8,886 nucleotides of DNA. Origin: Gammaproteobacteria bacterium. Lineage in GTDB: Bacteria; Pseudomonadota; Gammaproteobacteria; SZUA-229. The DNA is taken from NCBI GenBank assembly GCA_013138755.1, contig WTCC01000362.1:1-8886 (forward strand), read 5' to 3'. Position numbers and translations under genes: made by a program. Below, one piece after another: positions 1 through 6,704 of the stretch. How positions within the stretch are numbered: the first letter of the stretch is position 1; each line of letters opens with the position of its first letter. The notes below the pieces were generated by a model that worked only from the letters and a program-made list of their open reading frames with translations, searched no databases and was not told the origin of the DNA.

Positions 1-1150
1 TGAACTCTTTGGATGACAGGCCATAACGTCCACCGATAACAATAGGCATTTGCTCGAACCGTTGTTTTTTATCATTACATCGATTTTCAAGGCAGCATTG
101 AGCCAAAGCGGTGACGATGTCTTTATACAGCGGTTCGCCATCTGCGCCGGGTTCTTTGGTGCGATCAAGCACGGCGATTGATGATGTAGTTTGTGGCAGT
201 GCATTGATTAAAGCTTTTGCATCAAAGGGGCGGAACAGGCGTACCTTGATCAGGCCGATTTTCTCACCTTTTGCATTGAGATAGTTAACCGTTTCCTCTG
301 CAGTTTCAGCACCTGAGCCCATCAGCACGATAACCTTCTCAGCATCATCAGCACCAACGTAATCGAATAGATGGTAAGTACGGCCGGTGAGGGCGGTAAA
401 CTGGTCCATCACCTTCTGCACGATAGCCGGCATATCCAGGTAATACTGGTTGACACTTTCACGTGCCTGAAAGAATACATCAGGGTTCTGTGAGGTACCT
501 CTGATAACAGGGCGTTCGGGTGACAGTGCACGTAAACGATGTGCAGTGACGTTTTCCTGCTTTATCATCTGCCTGACGATCTCAGTGTCGATTGCCTGGA
601 TCTTTGCAACTTCATGCGAAGTACGGAAACCATCAAAGAAATGCACGATGGGAATACGTGATTCCAGTGTGGCTGCCTGAGCAATCAGGGCCATGTCCAG
701 AACCTCCTGTGGACAGCCTGAAGCAAGAAAAGCGAAACCGGTGGTACGTGCAGTCATTACGTCGCTGTGATCGCCGAAGATTGAAAGTGCCTGGGCAGCA
801 ATCGAACGGGCAGCGACATGAAATACGGCAGGCGACAGTTCACCGGCTATTTTGAACATGTTGGGGATCATTAATAACAATCCCTGTGAGGCGGTAAAGG
901 TGGTGGTTAAAGCGCCGGTTTGCAGAGCACCGTGAATGGTACCGGCTGCACCCGCTTCACTCTGCATCTCGATAATACGGGGTACGGTTCCCCATAAATT
1001 CGGCTTATTACGGGAGGACCATTCATCCGCCCATTCACCCATGGGTGATGCGGGGGTAATCGGATAGATCGCGATGACCTCATTGGTTAGATGCGCGATC
1101 TCGGCAGCGGCCTGGTTGCCATCGATGGTCAGGGTTCTGGGTGTTTCCAT
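1..1150 (-). CDS. nifJ: Pyruvate:ferredoxin (flavodoxin) oxidoreductase, N-terminal part (runs off left edge)
   Basis: This cytoplasmic enzyme family oxidatively decarboxylates pyruvate to acetyl-CoA and CO2 and passes electrons to ferredoxin or flavodoxin; it is oxygen-sensitive. The 383 codons seen are about a third of the usual single-chain length of nearly 1,200 residues. They cover domain I (about 1-255) and the start of domain II (from about 270, IVLMGSGAETAEET). The pyruvate-site motif YPITPASPMGEW gives Thr32, MQSEAGAAG gives Glu65 and VAARSIAAQ gives Arg115. These match the Thr31/Glu64/Arg114 trio known from the Desulfovibrio enzyme. LDRTKEPGADGEPLY (328-342) and GGRYGLSSKEF (373-383) are also typical. 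The thiamine diphosphate and Fe-S domains lie outside the window. The ATG at 1150 has GGAGAA five bases upstream. The gene diverges from the radical SAM gene across a spacer with an FNR box. A paralogue acting on another 2-oxoacid cannot be fully excluded. Confidence 0.95.
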   Translation of the reverse strand, partial: METPRTLTIDGNQAAAEIAHLTNEVIAIYPITPASPMGEWADEWSSRNKPNLWGTVPRIIEMQSEAGAAGTIHGALQTGALTTTFTASQGLLLMIPNMFKIAGELSPAVFHVAARSIAAQALSIFGDHSDVMTARTTGFAFLASGCPQEVLDMALIAQAATLESRIPIVHFFDGFRTSHEVAKIQAIDTEIVRQMIKQENVTAHRLRALSPERPVIRGTSQNPDVFFQARESVNQYYLDMPAIVQKVMDQFTALTGRTYHLFDYVGADDAEKVIVLMGSGAETAEETVNYLNAKGEKIGLIKVRLFRPFDAKALINALPQTTSSIAVLDRTKEPGADGEPLYKDIVTALAQCCLENRCNDKKQRFEQMPIVIGGRYGLSSKEF

Positions 1151-1189
1151 TTGCTTCTCCGGCACATATCAACAGTCCAACTATTTCAC

Positions 1190-1221
1190 ATTATAAGCGC
1201 GTATTAGTTGTGCTATGTCAA
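1190..1221 (-). promoter_or_regulatory. Candidate sigma-70 promoter for nifJ
   Basis: On the minus strand a perfect TTGACA (1221-1216) is followed by a perfect TATAAT (1195-1190). The spacer is 20 bp, longer than the favoured 16-18 bp, so the pair would be weak without help or only one element may be used. The -10 box lies about 40 bp upstream of the nifJ ATG, a sensible leader length. The FNR box at 1317-1330 would sit about 140 bp upstream of the resulting start, far for direct activation. Confidence 0.4.
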
Positions 1222-1316
1222 AAAAACGAATACTTGATAGTTTTGTGTGAAAGTGGGATTGAGCATCACCTTTAATCTGAGCAACCATGCAGATGACTAG
1301 CTTTTTACTTTCTATC

Positions 1317-1330
1317 TTGATTTGAATCAA
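1317..1330. promoter_or_regulatory. FNR/ANR-type operator in the divergent spacer
   Basis: The 14-bp site is TTGAT-TTGA-ATCAA, an exact match to the FNR/ANR consensus TTGAT-N4-ATCAA. It lies 68 bp before the GTG start of the radical SAM gene and 166 bp before the nifJ start. A GATAAT hexamer at 1371-1376 could serve as the -10 box of the plus-strand promoter and would place the operator centre about 60 bp upstream of the start, a class I arrangement; this is inference. Activation of oxygen-sensitive enzymes under anoxia fits both flanking genes. Confidence 0.7.
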
Positions 1331-1398
1331 TATTTTATCTGAGTAACAGCATTAGCCTGTTATTTGACCAGATAATACATGGATGATAACAATCAAGT

Positions 1399-2508
1399 GT
1401 GGTGAATATGAACAAGAATCAGCAGGAAATTACAGATACCTTTCCAACCCAATACTGGCACAGATTGGAGGACGGTCGCATTCAGTGCGATGTGTGTCCA
1501 CGCGAGTGCAAGTTACATGAAGGGCAGCAGGGACTGTGCTTTGTCAGAGCAAACAAAAATGACCAGATTATTCTGACGACCTATGGACGATCCAGTGGAT
1601 TTTGTATTGATCCCGTTGAGAAAAAACCACTAAACCATTTTTTACCGGGAACACCAGTACTGTCTTTTGGCACAGCGGGCTGCAATCTGGCATGCAAATT
1701 TTGCCAAAACTGGGATATAAGTAAATCTCGAGAGATAGATATTCTTGCTGATCAGGCATCACCTGAAAAAATTGCCCGTGTGGCGAAAGATTTGGGCTGC
1801 CGCAGTATTGCTTATACTTATAATGATCCGGTAATCTTTCTGGAGTACGCTATCGATATTGCCAAAGCATGTCGTGAATATGATATCAAATCGATTGCGG
1901 TGACGGCAGGTTACATCAATGAAGAGCCTCGAAAGGAGTTTTTTAAATACATGGATGCCGCGAATGTTGATCTAAAAGCATTTACCGATGACTTTTACTG
2001 GAAAATAACCGGTGGGCATTTACAACCGGTACTGGATACCCTGATCTACCTCAAACACGAGACTGATGTCTGGGTTGAACTCACCACTCTGCTTATTCCT
2101 GGCAAGAATGATTCTGAAGAAGAACTTAACGAGATGACACGTTGGGTGGTAGACAATCTTGGACCGGATGTGCCGATGCACTTCACCGCATTTCATCCAT
2201 CATGGAAAATGATGGACGTTCCCTCGACCCCGACTGAAACACTGACCCGTGCAAGACAAATCGCACTGGATAACGGAGTACATTACGCCTATACCGGCAA
2301 TGTCCATGATATTGATGGCGAGAGCACCTACTGCCATTCATGTCACACACGATTAATAGGCCGTGACTGGTATGTCCTTTCTGACTGGAATCTGGATGAA
2401 AAGGGATGCTGTAAAAAATGTGGTGCTGAATGTGCAGGTGTGTTCGAAGACAAAGCCGGTACCTGGGGTGACAAACGACAGCCCGTTCAACTGAAATCAT
2501 TTGCCTAA
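1399..2508 (+). CDS. amrS: AmmeMemoRadiSam-system-type radical SAM enzyme (PflA-like)
   Basis: The product is a cytoplasmic radical SAM protein whose substrate is unknown. Family members often occur with AMMECR1-like and Memo-like proteins, which are absent here. The radical SAM motif CNLACKFC supplies Cys95, Cys99 and Cys102, the ligands of the 4Fe-4S cluster that cleaves SAM. An N-terminal cysteine cluster (C30, C33, C37, C47) and a C-terminal pair of CxxC-like knuckles (C312/C315, then C337, C338, C341, C345) are typical of this family and could bind metal. The TIM-barrel core follows from about 85 to 300. The length of 369 residues is usual. Starts at GTG 1399 or ATG 1408 are both possible; neither has a strong Shine-Dalgarno site. 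An FNR box upstream suggests anaerobic expression. The hydrolase gene 33 bp downstream is probably co-transcribed. The older label is pyruvate-formate-lyase-activating-enzyme-like protein. Confidence 0.88.
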   Translation: MVNMNKNQQEITDTFPTQYWHRLEDGRIQCDVCPRECKLHEGQQGLCFVRANKNDQIILTTYGRSSGFCIDPVEKKPLNHFLPGTPVLSFGTAGCNLACKFCQNWDISKSREIDILADQASPEKIARVAKDLGCRSIAYTYNDPVIFLEYAIDIAKACREYDIKSIAVTAGYINEEPRKEFFKYMDAANVDLKAFTDDFYWKITGGHLQPVLDTLIYLKHETDVWVELTTLLIPGKNDSEEELNEMTRWVVDNLGPDVPMHFTAFHPSWKMMDVPSTPTETLTRARQIALDNGVHYAYTGNVHDIDGESTYCHSCHTRLIGRDWYVLSDWNLDEKGCCKKCGAECAGVFEDKAGTWGDKRQPVQLKSFA

Positions 2509-2541
2509 TATTTTTGGGAGGGGCTCGTAAGGTTCTTTATT

Positions 2542-3810
2542 ATGCAAGACATTGATTGTGATATTCGAGATTCTTCCCTGGCCGAACAAGGTCAGTTACG
2601 TATTGAGTGGGCTCTGCAGGAAATGCCGGTCTTACAGGAACTGGCTGCCCGCTTCGCTACGGAACGACCATTACAAGGGATACGCATGAGCGGCTGTCTT
2701 CATATTACCACTGAGACAGCTAACCTGGCTGTCACATTGAAAAAGGCCGGTGCAGACCTGGTTCTCTGCGCCAGTAATCCACTCAGTACTCAGGATGATG
2801 TTGCCGCCGCACTGGTTGAACGATATAAAATTCCTGTCTATGCCATCAGGGGAGAATCAACAGAAACCTATTACCAGCATATTAATGCCGTACTGGATCA
2901 TCAGCCCGTAATCACCATGGACGATGGTGCTGATCTGGTGAGTGAGATACACAAGAGTCGAACTGATTTAATAAGCAACATGCTGGGGGGAACGGAAGAA
3001 ACGACTACCGGTGTGATTCGCTTACGCGCCATGACAGAGAGTGATGAACTCAAGTTTCCTGTCATCGCAGTGAATGATGCCATGACCAAGCATCTGTTTG
3101 ATAATCGATATGGTACCGGCCAGAGCACTCTGGATGGGATAATACGTGCGACGAATATCCTGATCGCAGGAAAAAACTTTACGGTAGTCGGTTATGGCTG
3201 GTGCGGGCGAGGCATTGCAATGCGGGCAAAAGGTCACGGAGCACATGTGATCGTAACAGAAGTCAATGCCGTACGGGCACTGGAGGCCACCATGGATGGC
3301 TATCGTGTCATGCCCTTGAGCGAAGCAGCAAAACAATCCGATTTCATCATTACTGCGACCGGTGACAAGCATGCCATTGATAAGGAGCATCTGGACGTGA
3401 TGAAAGATGGTTGCGTATTAGCTAACTCAGGGCATTTTAATGTGGAAATCAATATACCCGCCCTGCAAGCAATGAGTATCAGTAAGCAACATCCTCGAGC
3501 TTCAGTTGATGAATATACCCTTGCTGACGGCCGCAGGCTACGGCTATTGGCAGAAGGGCGACTGGTTAATCTAGCAGCAGCAGAGGGACATCCTTCAGCG
3601 GTAATGGATATGAGCTTTGCGAATCAGGTTTTGTCGGTGATTTATCTGGCAGAGCAGAAGGGTAAATTGACAGACTCTGTACATAACGTACCTGCCGCGA
3701 TCGATGATGAGATTTCCAGATTAAAACTGCAGGCAATGGATATTCAGATAGATCAACTGACCGATGCCCAAGCTCATTATCTTTCCTCCTGGCAGGAAGG
3801 AACTATTTAA
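2542..3810 (+). CDS. ahcY: Adenosylhomocysteinase, short archaeal/Thermotoga-like type
   Basis: The family splits S-adenosylhomocysteine reversibly into homocysteine and adenosine with tightly bound NAD, removing the by-product of SAM-dependent methylation. At 422 residues it lacks the insertion of about 40 residues found in many bacterial homologues and does not end in the usual KPDHYRY-like tail; it ends SSWQEGTI, as archaeal forms do. Catalytic residues are present: His54 (CLHITTETA), Asp128 (MDDGAD), Glu153 (EETTTG), Lys183 and Asp187/Asn188 (TKHLFDN), His298 (SGHFNVE) and His350 (EGHPS). The NAD-binding Rossmann motif is GYGWCGRG (217-224). Short-type relatives in methanogens hydrolyse S-inosylhomocysteine, so the substrate is not settled by sequence. 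GGGAGGGG (2516-2523) and TAAGG (2528-2532) precede the ATG and can act as ribosome-binding sites. The stop codon overlaps the end of the convergent SUKH gene. Confidence 0.92.
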   Translation: MQDIDCDIRDSSLAEQGQLRIEWALQEMPVLQELAARFATERPLQGIRMSGCLHITTETANLAVTLKKAGADLVLCASNPLSTQDDVAAALVERYKIPVYAIRGESTETYYQHINAVLDHQPVITMDDGADLVSEIHKSRTDLISNMLGGTEETTTGVIRLRAMTESDELKFPVIAVNDAMTKHLFDNRYGTGQSTLDGIIRATNILIAGKNFTVVGYGWCGRGIAMRAKGHGAHVIVTEVNAVRALEATMDGYRVMPLSEAAKQSDFIITATGDKHAIDKEHLDVMKDGCVLANSGHFNVEINIPALQAMSISKQHPRASVDEYTLADGRRLRLLAEGRLVNLAAAEGHPSAVMDMSFANQVLSVIYLAEQKGKLTDSVHNVPAAIDDEISRLKLQAMDIQIDQLTDAQAHYLSSWQEGTI

Positions 3811-4205
3811 TGTTTTTTCTTCAACCCATTCGATTTTTCAAAAAGATCAGGAGAAAACGATGTGCTATCTATTTGTGGCCTATCGTCATATTCAATTTCT
3901 TTTTCAGATAAACAACTTTTAAAATCTTTGACGGAAGCCCATTTACACTGTACTTCTCGATCATCATTCAGCGCTATGATCTCGCCCGTACTTTCTTTAA
4001 GACAAAACAGGTTATGCCAATCACCGTAAAACGGTATTAATGAAGCATCCACTTCCCATTCTTGTCTCAAGCTAAAACCATTCTGGATCTGCTGCCATGA
4101 CCAAAATGGCATAGCAAGTGGTTCAAGCTCACAGTTCAAATAAATCGAAGCATATTTTTCATTCATGCCTTCAACTTCTTTCAGAAATTTCGAATAATCA
4201 TTCAT
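3807..4205 (-). CDS. SMI1/KNR4 (SUKH) family protein
   Basis: The product is a small acidic, soluble protein of 132 residues without signal peptide or membrane segment. The SUKH-like core runs from about residue 45 to 100: a [15 protein letters not shown] segment, then [12 protein letters not shown] and a closing [13 protein letters not shown]. This fits the family pattern of a PF-x-DW/G-x-LFCLD strand followed by W-x-S-x-x-x-F. Many SUKH proteins are immunity proteins to secreted toxins, while others are regulatory partners; which applies here is unknown. No toxin gene is beside it. The ATG at 4205 lacks a clear Shine-Dalgarno site and Met14 (4166) is a possible alternative start. The last four bases overlap the end of the plus-strand hydrolase gene, with both stops being TAA. 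By eye it is more AT-rich than its neighbours, which suggests later acquisition. The charged tail KKKH is unremarkable. Confidence 0.75.
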   Translation of the reverse strand: MNDYSKFLKEVEGMNEKYASIYLNCELEPLAMPFWSWQQIQNGFSLRQEWEVDASLIPFYGDWHNLFCLKESTGEIIALNDDREVQCKWASVKDFKSCLSEKEIEYDDRPQIDSTSFSPDLFEKSNGLKKKH

Positions 4206-4398
4206 GGCTATTGATGCTTGACATCAGTGTAATGGAGCAGAGCTTGCATGTGTGTGTATATTGGTTTGTTGCATTAAATTAAAGGGCTTAAATCATTTAC
4301 TAATAAAAGCCTGTAACAGCTATAACAATAGGGGCACTAATATCTAGATGTTCAGGTAAGAAAATAAAAGGGAGCGGGAAAACTAAAGATTGATTTTA
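4206..4398. other. AT-rich spacer without recognisable gene
   Basis: This 193-bp stretch separates the SUKH gene from the end of mepK, both on the minus strand. It has no convincing open frame, no GC-rich hairpin followed by a T-run, and no tRNA-like fold that I can see. The only ordered element is the 15-bp inverted repeat listed separately. It must hold the SUKH promoter if that gene is transcribed alone, since mepK is upstream of it in the same direction. Confidence 0.6.
4212..4226. repeat. Inverted repeat just upstream of the SUKH gene
   Basis: TGATG-CTTGA-CATCA has perfect 5-bp arms around a 5-base centre and ends 7 bp before the SUKH ATG. It could be an operator or a small RNA hairpin near the start codon. 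Short repeats like this also arise by chance, so the role is speculative. Confidence 0.3.
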
Positions 4399-4965
4399 TT
4401 ACCAATATCGAACCCGACCTACGTCCAGATGAACGAAGTTAGAACTTGAATAATAACCAACACCTCCGCCTTTTAGTGATATTGCAGCTTTGTGTAACTG
4501 TCTGCTATCAAAACCTGGCATACGGACATCGATAGCTTTTCCTTGCATGTGATAGCTGCGTTTGGCTACACCTGAGCTGTGTTTATTTAACATGTCATTG
4601 GTAGCAGGCGAACGGTAACCTGAAATCACATGAAACTCTCCCTGATGTTCAACTTTCGTCTGTAGCTGGTATAGCAGATCGAGCAACTTTGGATCAATGG
4701 GACTTGCGATGCCTGCTCGATGATCTCGGAGTATCCAGTTAATTTCCTCGATACTATCATCCTGGTACTTTCCGTCTGACCAGAAGGTGGCGGAAAGTTT
4801 TTCACCGGTATGGGTATTGTGGAAGGACAATTCACGATCACGCACTTGAACAGTTGACGCAATTACATTGGGTGCTGTTAAGGTAACCGCTGCGCCGGCA
4901 ATGGAAGTAAGGAAACCTCTTCGGGAGAGCTGGATATTACTGTTTTTTTGATGTTTTTTAGGCAT
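4399..4965 (-). CDS. mepK: MepK/YcbK-type murein endopeptidase (DUF882, peptidase M15A) with Tat signal
   Basis: The family consists of exported zinc peptidases acting on peptidoglycan; E. coli MepK (YcbK) cuts meso-DAP-meso-DAP (3-3) cross-links. A twin-arginine signal is clear: SRRGFLTS at 14-21, then a hydrophobic stretch to about residue 37, so export folded through Tat is likely. The catalytic domain holds the ISGYRSPATN motif (114-123), the SxHxxGxAxD metal motif at 137-146 (His139, Asp146) and the C-terminal HLD at 179-181 (His179). These are the expected zinc ligands and catalytic residues. The length of 188 residues matches E. coli YcbK closely. The ATG at 4965 has only a weak ribosome-binding site. 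It lies 118 bp downstream of the L,D-transpeptidase gene on the same strand, the same order as ycbB-ycbK in E. coli. Confidence 0.92.
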   Translation of the reverse strand: MPKKHQKNSNIQLSRRGFLTSIAGAAVTLTAPNVIASTVQVRDRELSFHNTHTGEKLSATFWSDGKYQDDSIEEINWILRDHRAGIASPIDPKLLDLLYQLQTKVEHQGEFHVISGYRSPATNDMLNKHSSGVAKRSYHMQGKAIDVRMPGFDSRQLHKAAISLKGGGVGYYSSSNFVHLDVGRVRYW

Positions 4966-5083
4966 AACTAATAATATTAATTTTTAAGCGAATAACCACA
5001 ATATGGGGTATTTTCTTCGATTTTAAAGGTTTTTATCTAGAATCCGGTAGAACTACATTGATTCACACAAATTCGGTCCGTTA
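4966..5083. other. AT-rich gap between the L,D-transpeptidase and mepK genes
   Basis: This 118-bp gap holds no gene and no convincing intrinsic terminator. No good -35/-10 pair for mepK could be found on the minus strand, so read-through from the transpeptidase gene remains plausible. The transpeptidase gene ends in tandem stops (TAATAA). Confidence 0.5.
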
Positions 5084-6703
5084 TTAATCAAATAAGCTGT
5101 TTAGCCGGGTATCGCGGCCATAGATATCATGCCTGAAGTTCATGCTGCCATCTTGATTGACCCAGGCGGTCCAGTATACAAGGTAAATAGGAACGGTGAT
5201 GGGCAGGCTCACTTTCTGGTTGGTGCCCAGATGGATATTCGCCAGTATCTCTTCTTCCATCTGCTGGCTACCATCGTTCAAGAGATAGGCTGCCAGCTGA
5301 ACTGGATCTTTTACCCGGATACAGCCCGCACTGAAGGTACGAACAATCCGATCAAACAGATGCTTGTCCGGTGTACCATGCAGATAGATTTGATACGGAT
5401 TGGAGAAAAGGAATTTGACTCTGCCCAGGGAATTTTTTGGCCCCGGATCCTGGCGCAACCAGTAAGGAAAATGATCTTTGTCCTGTTGCTTCCAGTTTAC
5501 TGTTTGCGGGTCAATCTCCCGGGCGTTTTTACCCCAGCCTCTGTATAGCTTGAATGATTTTTTTGCAAAAAAGGAAGGGTCATTAATCTGTCGCGGAACA
5601 TAATCCTCCACGGTCATATTCGTAGGAACCGTCCAATAGGGGTTGTATTCCATGGTATTGATCAGCCCTGAAAAACTGGGTGTGGACCGGTAGGACTTAC
5701 CGATGATGACGGGCATGGCCAGTACCGCTGAATCGTTATCCACGATGTAAAGTTCAAAGCCGGTCATATTAACCATCAGGTAGCGTTTTCCAAGCTGTCG
5801 CTGCATCCAGCGCCAGCGCTCCATGTTGATGCGAACCTGCCTGAGTCTGGCATCAACCGTGATATTCAGAGACCTGCGCGTTTGCCCGCCAACGCGACCA
5901 TCTACTTCCAGGCCATGCCTCAGCTGGTAACGCGTAACTGCTTCTGCAAGGGCATGGTCAAATATATCAATATCACGTAAAGCGCACTCGATCAGGTCAC
6001 CTGTCATTTCCAGCCGCTGCCTTAATTGCAACACCTGCCGATGATGCATACCGGGTTCAAGAGTAGGGCCCGGTTTAAACTTCTGCCAGCCACCTTGCTG
6101 TTTAAGGTCACGAAATCGCAGCAATTGTTTTTTTAATGACTGATAACCGAGATGCTGAGGAGGAAGTTCTTTTAGTGCTTGTGTTATGGATTCTTTGCTG
6201 GCTACATCTGCAAACAGGCTGCGGATATCCAGAGGCGTGTTATGAATATGCCACTCGACATCCAAGTCGCGCGGGTCGAACCTGCCTGAGTACACGTGGT
6301 TGCTGTAACGATAGAGGGCCGCTGTCAATAACAGGTCGAGATAGATCGATTTCCTCGGTTCTTTTGAATCCCAGTACTTCTTAATTTCTTCAAGGTAATA
6401 ATCAGAAGGTTCGAGACCTTCATCCTCGGCATGGATAATGACATGTAATAAATCATAAGCACGATTTAGCCGACCCTTTGCATCTAACCACAGGGGCTTA
6501 TGTTTGCGTTCACGATAAAAAACGATCAGCTCTGGCGTATTCAGTTCCAGCAATTGTTCAGGGTTACTTTTTAGTAACTGCGCCAGATGGTGTGATGACT
6601 GTTTTTCCCATGAGGCATCGGCCTGCACGCTGGTAGGAAAGAACAGGCATAGCAGGAATAATAGCTTCACGATGCAGAAAAAATCTGCCGCGGATTTTTC
6701 CAT
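5084..6703 (-). CDS. ldtD: L,D-transpeptidase of the YcbB/LdtD family
   Basis: This family makes direct 3-3 cross-links between meso-diaminopimelate residues of neighbouring stem peptides in the periplasm, bypassing penicillin-binding proteins. The domain order is as in E. coli LdtD: a signal peptide or anchor (residues 1-28, likely cleavage after VQA), a helical scaffold domain (about 35-200), a peptidoglycan-binding helical repeat (about 220-280, with VTRYQLRHGLEVDG) and the YkuD catalytic domain (about 305-475). The catalytic motif is HGTP (441-444, with His442 at its head) followed by SAGCIRV with nucleophile Cys461. A C-terminal extension of about 65 residues follows, as in the family. 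The length of 539 residues is normal for this group. The ATG at 6703 begins one base after the ftsH stop and has no clear Shine-Dalgarno site, so termination-reinitiation is likely. GTG at codon 12 would give a cleaner signal peptide (VKLLFLLCLFF). Confidence 0.94.
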   Translation of the reverse strand: MEKSAADFFCIVKLLFLLCLFFPTSVQADASWEKQSSHHLAQLLKSNPEQLLELNTPELIVFYRERKHKPLWLDAKGRLNRAYDLLHVIIHAEDEGLEPSDYYLEEIKKYWDSKEPRKSIYLDLLLTAALYRYSNHVYSGRFDPRDLDVEWHIHNTPLDIRSLFADVASKESITQALKELPPQHLGYQSLKKQLLRFRDLKQQGGWQKFKPGPTLEPGMHHRQVLQLRQRLEMTGDLIECALRDIDIFDHALAEAVTRYQLRHGLEVDGRVGGQTRRSLNITVDARLRQVRINMERWRWMQRQLGKRYLMVNMTGFELYIVDNDSAVLAMPVIIGKSYRSTPSFSGLINTMEYNPYWTVPTNMTVEDYVPRQINDPSFFAKKSFKLYRGWGKNAREIDPQTVNWKQQDKDHFPYWLRQDPGPKNSLGRVKFLFSNPYQIYLHGTPDKHLFDRIVRTFSAGCIRVKDPVQLAAYLLNDGSQQMEEEILANIHLGTNQKVSLPITVPIYLVYWTAWVNQDGSMNFRHDIYGRDTRLNSLFD

Positions 6704-6704
6704 G

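Noticed and set aside
592..855. 87-codon plus-strand open frame inside nifJ
   Set aside because: It lies antisense within a well-supported nifJ coding region, and its peptide shows no family features.
3830..3855. GATTTTT/AAAAAGATC dyad near the end of the SUKH and ahcY genes as a bidirectional terminator
   Set aside because: It is almost only A-T pairs, lies inside the SUKH coding frame and has no GC-rich stem.
5058..5071. FNR-like site before mepK (TTGAT-TCAC-ACAAA)
   Set aside because: One half-site matches only 3 of 5 bases, and there is no supporting promoter or oxygen-related gene beside it.
5129..5548. 139-codon plus-strand open frame opposite the L,D-transpeptidase gene
   Set aside because: It is antisense to the YkuD domain coding region, whose motifs are intact; no independent evidence supports it.
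6671..6685. GCAGA-TTTTT-TCTGC-like hairpin in the transpeptidase leader codons
   Set aside because: The arms are only 5 bp and lie within coding sequence; chance occurrence is likely.
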